Assembly: GCF_030457605.1 (NCBI RefSeq)
Contig: NZ_JAKDUR010000018.1
Span: 1-40,782, forward strand
From: Halomonas sp.
GTDB taxonomy: Bacteria > Pseudomonadota > Gammaproteobacteria > Pseudomonadales > Halomonadaceae
Direction of reading: 5' to 3'
DNA length: 40,782 bases
A program made the translations under genes and the position numbers. The notes beneath the pieces are model-generated. The model was not told the DNA's origin. It made no database searches and was given only the letters and a program-made list of their open reading frames with translations. Below, piece by piece: positions 17,389-26,980 of this stretch. Positions within the stretch are counted from its first letter, which is position 1; each line of letters begins with the position of its first letter.

Positions 17389-17437
17389 CGACCGTTTATG
17401 ACACCATGTTTTGCATCCTGCGAGTCGAATTCGCCGC

Positions 17438-18817
17438 ATGTTCAAAGGACTTACTCGCTTTTTAAATCCCGGAGAGCATTTGAAATCCCTCCACCATGAA
17501 AACGGCCCGACAGGCCTGACCACACCTCGCATCATTCCGCGCGCCGAACACCCCATCTCGCGCCAACACATCAGCGACGCTGCGCTAAAGGTCCTCTACC
17601 GCCTTGACGGAGCGGGCTTCGAGGCGTTTCTTGTCGGCGGCTCCATTCGCGATGCGCTACTGGGTAAAATGCCCAAGGACTTCGATGTAGCCACCAACGC
17701 CACGCCGGAGCAGGTGCGCGAGCTGTTTCGTAATTCGCGCCTGATTGGGCGGCGTTTTCGTATTGTTCACGTTCGCTTTGGCCGGGAAATCATCGAGGTC
17801 ACCACTTTCAGGGGCAAACCCCAGGACGAGCACGCCGATCATATTTCCCGCCAGTCGGATGCAGGGCTGCTGCTGCGCGACAACGTATGGGGCAGCATCG
17901 AAGAAGATGCCCTGCGTCGGGACTTCACCGTCAACGCGCTGTACTACAGCATTGCCGACTTCAGCCTGCATGACTTTGCCGGCGGCGTTGGCGACATCGA
18001 AACACGTACGCTGCGCCTGATCGGTGACCCGGAAACCCGCTACCGCGAAGACCCCGTGCGCATGCTGCGGGCGGTACGCTTTGCTTCCAAGCTGGATTTC
18101 ACCCTCGACAGCACCACCGAAGCACCTATCTACGAACTGGCTCCGCTGCTGTTGCAGATTCCACCGGCGCGGCTGTTTGATGAAGTGCTTAAACTGTTCA
18201 TGGCGGGCCACGGGCTGATGACGTTCCGCATGCTCAGCCACTACGGGCTTTTCGGCATGCTGTTCCCCGAAGCCGAAGAAGCCATGGCCGATGCCGCCTG
18301 GGTCGAAGACATGGTGGAAGCCGCACTGACCAATACCGACCGCCGCATTGCCGACGGCCGCCCGGTCACGCCGGCCTTTTTGCTCGCGGCGTTTCTGTGG
18401 GCGCCGGTGATGAACCGCAAGGCGGCGCTGCAAAGCGATGGCATGCCCAGCGTTCCCGCGATGCAGACCGCCGCTCAGCAGGTGATCTCGCGCCAGCTCC
18501 ACCACACTTCCATTCCCAAACGCTTCGGCATGCCCATGCGGGATATCTGGGAGCTGCAGGAACGGCTGGCCAGGCGCCAGGGCAAGCGCGCCTTTCAAAC
18601 TCGGGAGCACCCGCGCTTTCGTGCTGCCTATGACCTGCTCCTGCTGCGCGAACAGGCCGGCGAGATTCCCCGCGGATTGGGCGAATGGTGGACCGCGTTT
18701 CAGCAGGGCGACGAGCACGAACAGCGCCGGCTTCTCAGCAAGGCGGGCAGCGATCCGGCAAGCCAGGGCAAGCGCCGCAAGCGCCGCCGCCGTAAATCAC
18801 GCCCCGGCACGGAGTAG
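17438..18817 (+). CDS. pcnB: Poly(A) polymerase I
   Basis: Adds 3' poly(A) tails that promote RNA decay. The 459-residue protein has the nucleotidyltransferase signature FLVGGSIRD and catalytic acidic pair KDFDVATNATPEQV near residues 80-100. The tRNA-nucleotidyltransferase superfamily body continues with FRIVHVRFGREIIEV and DALRRDFTVNALYY, and a basic tail rich in KRRKRRRRK, typical of PcnB rather than Cca, ends the protein. ATG 17438 gives the family N-terminus with the IIPRAEHPISR segment. The frame is open to a TTG at 17411, and no strong Shine-Dalgarno is seen. folK starts nine bases after its stop. Confidence 0.93.
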   Translation: MFKGLTRFLNPGEHLKSLHHENGPTGLTTPRIIPRAEHPISRQHISDAALKVLYRLDGAGFEAFLVGGSIRDALLGKMPKDFDVATNATPEQVRELFRNSRLIGRRFRIVHVRFGREIIEVTTFRGKPQDEHADHISRQSDAGLLLRDNVWGSIEEDALRRDFTVNALYYSIADFSLHDFAGGVGDIETRTLRLIGDPETRYREDPVRMLRAVRFASKLDFTLDSTTEAPIYELAPLLLQIPPARLFDEVLKLFMAGHGLMTFRMLSHYGLFGMLFPEAEEAMADAAWVEDMVEAALTNTDRRIADGRPVTPAFLLAAFLWAPVMNRKAALQSDGMPSVPAMQTAAQQVISRQLHHTSIPKRFGMPMRDIWELQERLARRQGKRAFQTREHPRFRAAYDLLLLREQAGEIPRGLGEWWTAFQQGDEHEQRRLLSKAGSDPASQGKRRKRRRRKSRPGTE

Positions 18818-18825
18818 GCACCGCC

Positions 18826-19323
18826 ATGTCGCGCACGCCTTTTCGCCAGACATCACTGGCCTATATCGGTCTGGGCAGCAACCTGGAACAGCCTCGTCAA
18901 CAGGTAGCATCCGCCCTTGACGAGCTCGACGCGCTGCCCCTGAGCCGGGTATCGAGTGCCTCACGGCTGTATAGCAGCCGCCCGGTGGGGCCACAGGATC
19001 AGCCCGATTTCGTCAACGCCGTGGCAGCCCTCGAAACACAGCTCTCGCCGCTGGCCCTGCTTGACCAGCTGCAGGCGCTGGAACAGCGCCACAGACGCCG
19101 GCGGGAGCGCCACTGGGGGCCACGCACGCTGGACCTGGACGTGTTACTTTTCAACACCACGCCCGTTGACCACCCAAGGCTTCAGGTACCACACCCGTAC
19201 ATGCACGAGCGCGCCTTTGTGCTGCGCCCGCTGCTGGAAATCGCGCCGCACCTGAGTTTACAGGGCCTCCCACTGGAGCAGTGGCTGGCGAAGCTCAGCG
19301 ACAAGGTAGCGCCGCTGGCCTGA
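18826..19323 (+). CDS. folK: 6-hydroxymethyl-7,8-dihydropterin pyrophosphokinase (HPPK)
   Basis: Transfers pyrophosphate from ATP to hydroxymethyldihydropterin in folate synthesis, one step before FolP, which is also in this window. The 165-residue protein has the N-terminal IGLGSNLE motif, the RPVGPQDQPDFVNAV substrate loop and the HPPK signature RRRRERHWGPRTLDLDVL that holds the magnesium aspartates. A GGAG sits in the end of pcnB, so translation is probably linked. The pcnB-folK pair is widely conserved. Confidence 0.95.
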   Translation: MSRTPFRQTSLAYIGLGSNLEQPRQQVASALDELDALPLSRVSSASRLYSSRPVGPQDQPDFVNAVAALETQLSPLALLDQLQALEQRHRRRRERHWGPRTLDLDVLLFNTTPVDHPRLQVPHPYMHERAFVLRPLLEIAPHLSLQGLPLEQWLAKLSDKVAPLA

Positions 19324-19489
19324 CTTCCTGCTCCGTTTTGCGTTCATATGTGCGGCTTTTGCTACCATTCGACACACCTCTCGACACCGGCAATGCATTC
19401 AGGTAACAATTAGCGCTCACATCACTATCAGACGCCTACCCAAGCCTGATTAGCGCCCACGATCATCCTGAAAACAACGAGAGCACGCC

Positions 19490-20281
19490 ATGAAAACCGT
19501 CACCCTGAACACTCTGCGCGCGTTCAAACGCAGCGGGGAAACGTTCAGCTGCCTGACCGCCTACGACGCCTCTTTCGCACACGCTGCAAGCCAGGCCGGC
19601 ATTGAAGTGCTGCTGGTGGGCGACTCGCTGGGCATGGTGCTGCAGGGACACAAAAGCACGCTGCCGGTTACCCTTGACGATATCTGCTACCACACCCGCG
19701 CCGCCGCCGCAGGCAAGGGCACAAGCCTGCTGATGGCGGACTTGCCTTTCATGAGCAACGCCTCCGTCGAACGCACACTCCACGACGGTGCCGCACTGAT
19801 GCGGGCCGGTGCCGAGATCGTCAAGGTGGAAGGCGAAGCATGGATGGCCGACGCCGTACGCGAGCTGACCCGCCGCGGCGTACCGGTGTGCGCACACCTG
19901 GGGCTGACTCCGCAAACCGTGTATCAGCTGGGCGGCTACAAGGTCCAGGGACGCGACGCAGCGCACGCCGAGCAAATCATCGCCGACGCCCGGGCGCTGG
20001 TTGAGGCCGGTGCTTCGATCATCCTGCTGGAGTGCGTGCCGGCAAGCCTTGGCCGCGCGGTGACCGAAGCGCTGGACGTGCCGGTGATCGGCATTGGCGC
20101 TGGGCCGGATACCGACGGCCAGATACTCGTCATGCACGACGTGCTGGGCGTAAGTCCCGGGCGCGCACCACGCTTTGTGAAAAACTACATGGCCGAGGCC
20201 GCCACTATTCAGGACGCTTTTTCGCGCTACCACAACGACGTCAAACAGCATGCCTTTCCCGCGTCTGAGCACTGTTTTTAA
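19490..20281 (+). CDS. panB: 3-methyl-2-oxobutanoate hydroxymethyltransferase
   Basis: First committed step of pantothenate synthesis: makes ketopantoate from ketoisovalerate and methylenetetrahydrofolate. The 263-residue protein has the family motifs TAYDASFAH, the metal-binding GDSLGMVLQGH and VKVEGEAWM, and IGIGAGPDTDGQILVMHD near the C-terminus. GAGAG precedes the start. The 166 bases upstream hold no gene and no strong promoter match. It begins a compact panB-panC-panD group; the folate genes of the window supply its one-carbon cofactor only in a general sense. Confidence 0.96.
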   Translation: MKTVTLNTLRAFKRSGETFSCLTAYDASFAHAASQAGIEVLLVGDSLGMVLQGHKSTLPVTLDDICYHTRAAAAGKGTSLLMADLPFMSNASVERTLHDGAALMRAGAEIVKVEGEAWMADAVRELTRRGVPVCAHLGLTPQTVYQLGGYKVQGRDAAHAEQIIADARALVEAGASIILLECVPASLGRAVTEALDVPVIGIGAGPDTDGQILVMHDVLGVSPGRAPRFVKNYMAEAATIQDAFSRYHNDVKQHAFPASEHCF

Positions 20282-20332
20282 TCACGATTTTCCATCACGG
20301 TTTCCAAGCACGATGTTAGGGGTCACCACGCC

Positions 20333-21184
20333 ATGCATACCCTGCAAGCTATCCAGTCGCTAAATGACGCCTTGTCCGGACCCCGCCAGCGCGGGCAGCG
20401 CATTGCACTGGTTCCCACCATGGGCAATCTGCACGCCGGGCACCTGGCGCTGGTACAACATGCCCGCGAGCGCGCCGATGTGGTCGTGGCCAGCCTGTTT
20501 GTCAATCCGCTGCAATTCAGCCCGGGTGAGGACCTCGATGCCTATCCGCGCACGTTTGCCGACGATCAGGCGGCGCTGGAAAGCGCCGGTTGTGACATGC
20601 TGTTTGCCCCCCGCACCAGCACGCTTTACCCCAACGGCCTGAGCACGCCGACCCAAGTGCATGTCCCGGACGTCAGCGAAGGGCTATGCGGCGGTTCACG
20701 CCCCGGCCACTTCGACGGCGTTGCTACGGTGGTCAGTATGCTGTTTCACCTGGTGGCTCCCACGCTTGCCTGCTTTGGTGAAAAAGACTACCAGCAGCTG
20801 GCGGTGATTCGTAAAATGGCGGCCGACCTGCACATGCCCATCAAGATCGAAGGCGTGCCCATTGTCCGCGCCGAGGATGGGCTGGCACTGTCATCACGCA
20901 ACGGCTACTTAAGCACCGAGGAACGTGCCCGGGCGCCAGCGCTATACCGCACGCTGAGAGCCATGCGCGAGCAGTTAATGCACGGCGAAAGCCACACAGA
21001 CGTGCTCGAACAGGGGCACAGGACGCTGCAGGAGGCGGGCTTTACGCCAGACTATCTGGCCCTGCGCGATACGCACCTCAACCCGGTAACGACACGTACC
21101 CGCAAGGCAGTGCTGCTGGCGGCGGCCGGTCTTGGCCCTGCCCGCCTGATTGACAATCTGACACTCGAGCTTCCAGCCTATTAG
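20333..21184 (+). CDS. panC: Pantothenate synthetase
   Basis: Joins pantoate and beta-alanine with ATP to make pantothenate. The 283-residue protein has the adenylate-forming HIGH-like motif PTMGNLHAGHLAL near residue 30, SLFVNPLQFSPGEDL, the FGEKDYQQLAVIRKM loop and the KMSKS-like region LSSRNGYLS. It lies 51 bases after panB. Its substrate beta-alanine comes from panD, immediately downstream. A six-pair GGCGGC/GCCGCC hairpin (21193-21208) follows the stop but has no T tract. Confidence 0.96.
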   Translation: MHTLQAIQSLNDALSGPRQRGQRIALVPTMGNLHAGHLALVQHARERADVVVASLFVNPLQFSPGEDLDAYPRTFADDQAALESAGCDMLFAPRTSTLYPNGLSTPTQVHVPDVSEGLCGGSRPGHFDGVATVVSMLFHLVAPTLACFGEKDYQQLAVIRKMAADLHMPIKIEGVPIVRAEDGLALSSRNGYLSTEERARAPALYRTLRAMREQLMHGESHTDVLEQGHRTLQEAGFTPDYLALRDTHLNPVTTRTRKAVLLAAAGLGPARLIDNLTLELPAY

Positions 21185-21247
21185 GCTGGGCAGGCGGCTT
21201 TTGCCGCCAGGCTCCCTACGCTTCTTAACGCTTCAAAGGATTTTTCC

Positions 21248-21628
21248 ATGCACACCGTCATGCTTAAAGCCAAGCTCCACATGGCTCGCGTTACCCACGC
21301 CGTGCTCCACTATGAGGGCTCCTGCGCCATCGACGGCGAGCTGCTGGACATGGCCGGCATTCGCGAGAACGAGCAGATCCAGATCTACAACGTGGCCAAT
21401 GGCGCACGCTTTACCACCTATGCCATTCGTGGCGAGGAAGGCTCGAAGCTCATATCCATCAACGGTGCCGCTGCCCACCATGGCAGCCCGGGTCACCGCA
21501 TCATCATCTGCAGCTATGCGCATTACGCGGAAAACGAGCTGGATACCCACAAGCCGTCGATTGTCTACCTCAAGGAAGGCAACGACGTCAGCCACACCAG
21601 CAACGCCATTCCGGTGCAGCTGGCCTAG
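21248..21628 (+). CDS. panD: Aspartate 1-decarboxylase
   Basis: Pyruvoyl enzyme producing beta-alanine for pantothenate. The 126-residue proenzyme should self-cleave between Gly24 and Ser25 in [10 protein letters not shown], turning Ser25 into the pyruvoyl group. Tyr and Asn residues of [13 protein letters not shown] and the [18 protein letters not shown] region are conserved in the family. AAGGA lies eight bases upstream of the ATG. Having panD directly behind panB-panC keeps the complete beta-alanine branch in one cluster. A PanM/PanZ maturation factor gene is not seen in this window. Confidence 0.96.
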   Translation: MHTVMLKAKLHMARVTHAVLHYEGSCAIDGELLDMAGIRENEQIQIYNVANGARFTTYAIRGEEGSKLISINGAAAHHGSPGHRIIICSYAHYAENELDTHKPSIVYLKEGNDVSHTSNAIPVQLA

Positions 21629-21640
21629 GTAGCACGCTTT

Positions 21641-21662
21641 GTCGGCAGCAACAAAAGCCGAC
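21641..21662 (+). other. Hairpin with A-rich loop in the panD-thiolase spacer
   Basis: GTCGGC (21641-21646) pairs with GCCGAC (21657-21662) around the ten-base loop AGCAACAAAA. It lies 12 bases upstream of the thiolase Shine-Dalgarno GGGAGG and has no T tract, so it is not a standard terminator. The loop resembles, imperfectly, the A-rich Hfq motifs of the CrcZ-like RNA. Confidence 0.35.
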
Positions 21663-21684
21663 GCACTCGATTCGGGAGGTTTGC

Positions 21685-22860
21685 ATGCAAGACGTCGTCA
21701 TTGTCGCAGCCAGACGCAGCGCCATCGGTACCTTTGGCGGCTCGCTTTCAGGCGTACCGGCCAGCGAGTTGGGTGCGCAGGTGATTCAGGACGTGCTGCG
21801 CTCCACCCGTGTTGACCCCGGCCAAGTGGATGAAGTGTTGCTCGGCCAGGTGCTGACCGCAGGCACCGGGCAGAATCCCGCACGCCAGGCGGCAATTGGC
21901 GCCGGCCTGCCCCATGCCGTTCCCGCCATGACCATCAACAAGGTGTGCGGCTCGGGACTCAAGGCGCTGCACCTGGCCACGCAGGCCATTCGCTGCGGCG
22001 ATGCCGACGTAGTGCTTGCCGGCGGTCAGGAAAATATGTCCGCCGCACCGCATCTGCTGCCCCACTCGCGTCACGGCCAGCGCATGGGCGACTGGAAGGC
22101 CGTGGACTCGATGATTCACGACGGCCTTTGGGATGCGTTCAACGACTATCACATGGGCATTACCGCCGAGAATATCGCCGAAAAGTACGCCATCAGCCGC
22201 GAAGCCATGGACGCGTTTGCCGCGGCCTCCCAGCAAAAGGCTCATGACGCGATCGAAAACGGCCGCTTTGACAGCCAGATCACCCCCATCAGCGTGCCCG
22301 GCCATAAAGGTCATATCACGCAGTTCGATACCGACGAAGGGCCTCGCCAGCTGACCGCCGAGAAGCTCGCCGGTCTGCGCCCGGTGTTCAGGAAAGACGG
22401 CCGCGTTACCGCCGGCAATGCCTCGGGCATCAACGACGGTGCGGCGGTAGTCATGCTGTGCTCGGCCGTCAGGGCCCGGGAACTGGGGCTGGAGCCGCTG
22501 GCACGCATTGCCGGCTATGCCAACGCCGGCGTGGACCCGGCCATCATGGGGATGGGCCCGGCGCCCGCGACGCGGCGCTGCCTGGATAAAGCCGGCTGGA
22601 GCGTCAACGATCTCGACCTGATCGAAGCCAACGAGGCCTTTGCCGCCCAGGCGATTGCAGTCAATCAGGAACTCGGCTGGGATACCTCGCGCATCAACGT
22701 CAACGGCGGCGCCATTGCCCTTGGCCACCCTATCGGCGCATCGGGCTGTCGCATACTCGTCACGCTCGTGCATGAAATGCTGGCCCGGGACGTGCACAAA
22801 GGCCTGGCCACGCTATGCATCGGCGGCGGCCAGGGCGTGGCGCTGGCGATAGAGCGCTAG
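21685..22860 (+). CDS. Acetyl-CoA C-acetyltransferase (thiolase)
   Basis: Biosynthetic-type thiolase II that condenses two acetyl-CoA to acetoacetyl-CoA, or the reverse. The 391-residue protein has the acyl-accepting Cys88 in [10 protein letters not shown], the EANEAFAAQ segment, the His motif [11 protein letters not shown] and the second Cys in CIGGGQGVA. Length and motifs fit PhaA/AtoB. Halomonas species commonly make polyhydroxybutyrate, so a PhaA role is possible, but no phaB or phaC is nearby and the symbol is left open. GGGAGG gives a strong ribosome-binding site. Its TAG stop overlaps that of the convergent MFS gene. Confidence 0.92.
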   Translation: MQDVVIVAARRSAIGTFGGSLSGVPASELGAQVIQDVLRSTRVDPGQVDEVLLGQVLTAGTGQNPARQAAIGAGLPHAVPAMTINKVCGSGLKALHLATQAIRCGDADVVLAGGQENMSAAPHLLPHSRHGQRMGDWKAVDSMIHDGLWDAFNDYHMGITAENIAEKYAISREAMDAFAAASQQKAHDAIENGRFDSQITPISVPGHKGHITQFDTDEGPRQLTAEKLAGLRPVFRKDGRVTAGNASGINDGAAVVMLCSAVRARELGLEPLARIAGYANAGVDPAIMGMGPAPATRRCLDKAGWSVNDLDLIEANEAFAAQAIAVNQELGWDTSRINVNGGAIALGHPIGASGCRILVTLVHEMLARDVHKGLATLCIGGGQGVALAIER

Positions 22861-24041
22861 CGGGCGTGAGTGACCAGCCGTGACGGCGTGCGCAATACCA
22901 GCAGCGCCCCGGCCAGAAACAGCGCAGAGGCCGCCCATAGAGCGCCGGAAAGCCCGGCGCTATCCACCAGTCGCCCGCCCACCATCGAGCCGATACCAAT
23001 CGACAGGTTGAACACGAACGCCATTAGCGCAGTGGCGGCCTCGGTATTGGGGGCAGTACGCAATATCCACGTCTGAATACTCACCGACACGCTGCCGAAC
23101 ACCCCGCCCCACAGCATCAGCAATATAACGCCACTGACCGGCACCACGCCGAGCAGCGGAAAACTGCCTACCACCGCCAGCAGCACACAGGGAATCACCA
23201 GCACTGCGGTGTAGGGATGGCGCCCGGCAAACATGCCCGCCGCCACGTTACCGATAATGCCCGCCGCGCCGTACAGCAACAGCAGGCTGCCGATATGGCT
23301 GAGCGACACCCCACTGATATTCTGCAGCACCGGGCTGATAAAGGTATAGGCAGCGAAATGGCCAACCACCACCAGCCCGGTAGTGATCACGGCAACCCGC
23401 ACACCGCGATTGCTCAACTGTTGGCCAAGCACCGCAAGGCGTACCGGCTCGCGGGGTGCCAGCCGCGGCAGCCAGAACCATAGCGCGGCGGCGGTCATCA
23501 GGCTTAACCCGCCCAGCGCGCCAAAGGCGACACGCCAGTGGCTCAGCTCGCCCAACAGCGTACCCAGCGGCACCCCCAACACCGAAGCGGCCGCCACGCC
23601 GCCAAAAATGAGGGTCATGGCACGGGGCACCCGGTCTGCTGCCACCAGACGTGGCGCAATACCGCCGGCAATCGCCCAGAAACCACCGATGCTCACGCCC
23701 ACCAGCGCCCGCGCCGCCAGTAGCAGCGCAAAGCTCTGGGCCATGGCAGAAAGCGCGCTGGCCCCCACCATCAGCAACATCAAAAGCGTCAGCATCACCC
23801 GCCGATCAAGCCGCCCGACCGCCACGGGCAAAAGCGGTGCGGAAAACGCCGCCACCACCCCGGGCACGGTCACCATCAATCCGGCCATGCCTGGCGTCAC
23901 CCCGAGTGATCCCGCCACCTGGGAGAGTAACCCGATAGGCAGTTGCTCGGCGGTCACCAGCAAAAAGATGCCGCACATGACTGCCACCACGCCCCACCAG
24001 GCATCGGGTTGCGCTGCGGTATCAGCTGTTTGTTGTTCCAT
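22857..24041 (-). CDS. MFS transporter, DHA1-like exporter
   Basis: A 394-residue major facilitator with twelve predicted hydrophobic helices and no long extra domains. The loop between helices 2 and 3 holds [13 protein letters not shown], the usual MFS signature region, and helix 5 carries [18 protein letters not shown], which resembles the motif C of proton-driven antiporters. It is closest in feel to the AraJ/NepI/YdhP-type exporters; the substrate cannot be read from sequence. ATG 24041 has an AGAGAAA Shine-Dalgarno; a GTG at 24062 is in frame but less well supported. It is convergent with the thiolase and downstream of the pnp terminator. Confidence 0.85.
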   Translation of the reverse strand: MEQQTADTAAQPDAWWGVVAVMCGIFLLVTAEQLPIGLLSQVAGSLGVTPGMAGLMVTVPGVVAAFSAPLLPVAVGRLDRRVMLTLLMLLMVGASALSAMAQSFALLLAARALVGVSIGGFWAIAGGIAPRLVAADRVPRAMTLIFGGVAAASVLGVPLGTLLGELSHWRVAFGALGGLSLMTAAALWFWLPRLAPREPVRLAVLGQQLSNRGVRVAVITTGLVVVGHFAAYTFISPVLQNISGVSLSHIGSLLLLYGAAGIIGNVAAGMFAGRHPYTAVLVIPCVLLAVVGSFPLLGVVPVSGVILLMLWGGVFGSVSVSIQTWILRTAPNTEAATALMAFVFNLSIGIGSMVGGRLVDSAGLSGALWAASALFLAGALLVLRTPSRLVTHAR

Positions 24042-24083
24042 CACGTTTCTCTTTTCTGCCACATGCTGTCATTCAGGCCACAT

Positions 24084-24116
24084 AAAACGCCCCCGCCGCC
24101 AGGGGCGACGGGGGCG
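24084..24116 (-). terminator. Terminator after pnp
   Basis: On the minus strand CGCCCCCG (24109-24116) and CGGGGGCG (24088-24095) form an eight-pair stem around a 13-base loop, followed by TTTT. It lies 26 bases past the pnp stop and ends the rimP-to-pnp gene cluster. Confidence 0.8.
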
Positions 24117-24142
24117 AAGGCAACCCAACGGCCGGCGTTTTA

Positions 24143-26302
24143 CTATTCCGCCTCGACTTCGGCTGCCGCCGCCGCTTCTGCGGCCGCAAATGCGGTCTTG
24201 TCTTCTTCGGTGATTTCCTTGATCGACAGCTTGACCCGGTTGCGGTTGTCGATATCCAGCACTTTTACTACCACCTCGTCGTCTTCATTGAGATAGTCGC
24301 GCACGTTTTCGACCCGTTCAGGTACGATCTGGGAAATATGCACCAGCCCGTCGGTGCCCGGCATGATGTTCACAAATGCACCAAAGTCGGCAATACGCGC
24401 CACTTTACCGCGATACAGCTTGCCGATTTCCGCCTCGGCGGTAATTTCAAGCACGGTATCGATGGCGGCTTTGGCGGCCTTTTTGTCTTCGGCGTAGATA
24501 CGTACGGTGCCGTCATCGTCGAGATCAATGGAAGCGCCGGTGTCATCGCAAATCCTGCGAATGGTCGCGCCACCCTTGCCAATCACGTCACGAATCTTGC
24601 CCGAGTCAATCTTGATGGTGGCCATGGACGGCGCATTGTCGGATACTTCGTCACGGCTGGCATCAATGACGGCGTTCATCTGCTCAAGGATCTCAAGGCG
24701 TGCCTTGTGCGCCTGCTGCAGCGCCATTTCCATGATTTCTTCGTTGATGCCCTCAATCTTGATATCCATCTGCAGGGCTGTCACGCCTTCTGCGGAGCCA
24801 GCGACCTTGAAGTCCATGTCGCCCAGATGATCTTCATCACCCAGAATATCGGTGAGCACAGCGAAGTTCTCGGCGTCTTTCACCAGCCCCATGGCAATGC
24901 CCGCCACCGGCGCCTTGAGCGGCACCCCGGCGTCCATCAACGCAAGCGACGAACCGCATACCGAGGCCATGGAGCTTGAGCCATTGGATTCGGTAATTTC
25001 CGACACCACGCGAATGGTATAGGGAAACACGTCTTCCGTGGGCAGCATGGCCTGAATGCCACGCCGCGCCAGACGCCCGTGGCCGATTTCCCGGCGCTTG
25101 GGGCCGCCCATGAAACCGGCTTCGCCCACGCAGTACGGCGGGAAGTTGTAGTGCAGCAAAAACCGGTCCTTGCGATCGCCTTCCAGCGACTCGATCAGCT
25201 GGGAGTCGCGCAGGGTACCCAGCGTTGCCACGGCAATGGCCTGCGTCTCGCCCCGGGTAAAAATCGCCGAACCGTGGGTCTTGGGCAGCGCGCCGACTTC
25301 AATATCCAGCGGACGCACGGTCTGGTTGTCGCGCCCGTCGATACGCGGCTCGCCGCTGATGACTCGCGAGCGCACGACACGTTTTTCAAGGCCGGCAAAA
25401 GCGATCTTTACGTCTGCCTCGGGATAGCGATCGTCAGCCGGCGCGTCTGCGTTCTCGCCCAGCGTCGCCAGCGCTTCGTCCTTCAGCGCAGCCAGGGCAT
25501 CCTGCCGCGCCATCTTGTCGGTAATGCGGTAGGCATCGCCGACTTTCTCCCGGAAACCATCAGCAATGGCAGCGGCCAGAGTGGGATTGCCGGACACCGG
25601 CTGCCAGTCCCAGCGCGGTTTGCCCGCTTCAACCACCAGCTCGTTGATGGCCGTGATCGCCGTTTGCATTTCCTGGTGCCCGTAGAGCACGGCCCCCAGC
25701 ATTTCGTCTTCCAGCAGCTCCTGGGCTTCGGATTCGACCATCAGCACGGCATTTTGTGTGCCGGCAACGACCATGTTCAGCTCGGAGGTCGCGAGTTCTT
25801 CCACGGTGGGGTTGAGGAAGTAGCCCCGGGTTTCGTTAAAGCCCACCCGCGCGGCACCAATGGGGCCGCTGAACGGCACGCCGGAAATACTCAGCGCCGC
25901 CGAGGTGCCAAGCAGTGCGGCAATGTCCGGGTCATGGTTACGATCGGTGGACAGCACCGTACAGACCACCTGAACCTCGTTCATGAAGCCCTTGGGAAAC
26001 AGCGGGCGAATCGGCCGGTCGATCAACCGCGACGTCAGGGTTTCTTTCTCGGTAGGACGCCCTTCACGCTTGAAAAAACCGCCGGGAATCTTGCCTACCG
26101 CGTAGGTTTTTTCCTGATAATGCACCGACAGGGGGAAAAACGGCTGGCCGGGTTTCGGCTCTTTTTTGGCCACTACGGTACACAGCACGACGGTGTCGTC
26201 CATGGTGATCATAACGGCACCGGATGCCTGGCGGGCAATACGCCCGGTTTCGAGCGTGACGGTACTGCGACCGTACTGGAACGTCTTTTTAACCGGATTC
26301 AC
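24143..26302 (-). CDS. pnp: Polynucleotide phosphorylase
   Basis: Phosphorolytic 3'-5' exoribonuclease and degradosome component. The 719-residue protein has two RNase PH domains (about 1-220 and 310-540, with [22 protein letters not shown] in the second being family-specific), a KH domain around [15 protein letters not shown] and a C-terminal S1 domain beginning at [15 protein letters not shown]. Translation starts at GTG 26302 with AAAGGAAG five bases upstream. It lies behind two rpsO terminators and has a roughly 140-base leader, so, as in E. coli, it is probably transcribed both by readthrough and from its own promoter. Its substrates include the poly(A) tails added by PcnB. Confidence 0.97.
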   Translation of the reverse strand: MNPVKKTFQYGRSTVTLETGRIARQASGAVMITMDDTVVLCTVVAKKEPKPGQPFFPLSVHYQEKTYAVGKIPGGFFKREGRPTEKETLTSRLIDRPIRPLFPKGFMNEVQVVCTVLSTDRNHDPDIAALLGTSAALSISGVPFSGPIGAARVGFNETRGYFLNPTVEELATSELNMVVAGTQNAVLMVESEAQELLEDEMLGAVLYGHQEMQTAITAINELVVEAGKPRWDWQPVSGNPTLAAAIADGFREKVGDAYRITDKMARQDALAALKDEALATLGENADAPADDRYPEADVKIAFAGLEKRVVRSRVISGEPRIDGRDNQTVRPLDIEVGALPKTHGSAIFTRGETQAIAVATLGTLRDSQLIESLEGDRKDRFLLHYNFPPYCVGEAGFMGGPKRREIGHGRLARRGIQAMLPTEDVFPYTIRVVSEITESNGSSSMASVCGSSLALMDAGVPLKAPVAGIAMGLVKDAENFAVLTDILGDEDHLGDMDFKVAGSAEGVTALQMDIKIEGINEEIMEMALQQAHKARLEILEQMNAVIDASRDEVSDNAPSMATIKIDSGKIRDVIGKGGATIRRICDDTGASIDLDDDGTVRIYAEDKKAAKAAIDTVLEITAEAEIGKLYRGKVARIADFGAFVNIMPGTDGLVHISQIVPERVENVRDYLNEDDEVVVKVLDIDNRNRVKLSIKEITEEDKTAFAAAEAAAAAEVEAE

Positions 26303-26368
26303 GGCAACTTCCTTTCGCGTTGGATCAACTTGTTCTCTACGTTTGCGTCGTTTTCATGACTCAGGGCC

Positions 26369-26374
26369 ATTCTA
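26369..26374 (-). promoter_or_regulatory. Possible -10 element of a pnp promoter
   Basis: TAGAAT on the minus strand lies about 65 bases upstream of the pnp start and below the strong rpsO terminator. The matching -35 region (TGGTCG at 17 bases) is weak. A repeated GCAGC sequence lies directly upstream. The rest of 26303-26445 is an untranslated leader in which I see no other defined element. Confidence 0.3.
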
Positions 26375-26445
26375 GGTGCTGCGCTGCGCTGCGACCAGCC
26401 GTTATCCGGCATGGAAGGCATAGCTGACAAACCAAACGCCAGACA

Positions 26446-26478
26446 CACAAAAACGGGCGGCCCGAAGGCCGCCCGTTT
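26446..26478 (-). terminator. Strong terminator between rpsO and pnp
   Basis: A perfect 12-pair stem, AAACGGGCGGCC (26451-26462) with GGCCGCCCGTTT (26467-26478), closes on a TTCG tetraloop in the minus-strand RNA and is followed by a T run (GTTTTTGTG). A second stem, GCGCAA/TTGCGC (26479-26484 with 26498-26503), abuts it on the upstream side. Confidence 0.88.
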
Positions 26479-26583
26479 GCGCAACTTACGCTACGATTTG
26501 CGCTGCCATTGTCGCGACTACGCCCCATACCCACAGCCACTCAGTATCAAGCTCCGGGGTAGCTGGCGTCATGTGCCCAGCGC

Positions 26584-26602
26584 AAAAAGTACCGGCAGGT
26601 AC
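26584..26602 (-). terminator. Short terminator-like hairpin right after rpsO
   Basis: Within 19 bases of the rpsO stop the minus strand reads GTACC, four bases, GGTAC (26589-26602), followed by TTTTT. The five-pair stem is short, so it may be a weak first terminator preceding the strong one about 110 bases further on. Confidence 0.5.
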
Positions 26603-26607
26603 CCGTC

Positions 26608-26877
26608 TTAGCGACGCAGACCCAGACGCTGGATGATCGCCTGATAGCGGTCGTAGTCCTTGCGCTTCAGGTAGTCCAGCAGTTTGCGGCGCTGGTTGAC
26701 CATGCGGATCAGGCCACGACGCGAGTGGTGATCCTGCTTGTTGGTCTTGAAGTGGTCCTGCAGACCGTTGATGTTGGCGCTCAGCAGCGCTACCTGAACC
26801 TCGGGGGATCCGGTGTCGCTTTCGCCACGGCCGTATTCGTTAACAATCCCGGCTTTCTGTTCAGCGGTTAGTGCCAT
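26608..26877 (-). CDS. rpsO: 30S ribosomal protein S15
   Basis: Primary 16S rRNA-binding protein of the small subunit. From ATG 26877 the protein has the canonical 89 residues, with [22 protein letters not shown] and the C-terminal [23 protein letters not shown] typical of S15. GGAGAG lies eight bases upstream. The frame extends further upstream, but that sequence is not homologous. Position between truB and pnp is universal in this group. A nine-pair hairpin overlapping the truB stop (26958-26981) lies in the spacer. In E. coli S15 represses its own mRNA; no equivalent pseudoknot is obvious here. Confidence 0.97.
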   Translation of the reverse strand: MALTAEQKAGIVNEYGRGESDTGSPEVQVALLSANINGLQDHFKTNKQDHHSRRGLIRMVNQRRKLLDYLKRKDYDRYQAIIQRLGLRR

Positions 26878-26980
26878 CTGTCTCTCCAGTAAGCAATATG
26901 CCTGAAAAATGAATGGGGTGAGACCACGCATATTTGCAGTCTCGAATAACATGCGCAGGGCAAGCCCATGGAGGCTTACC

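Noticed and set aside
19324..19489. Promoter ahead of panB (TTGCGT ... TACCAT)
   Set aside because: The spacer would be 19 bases and both boxes are weak; not strong enough to list.
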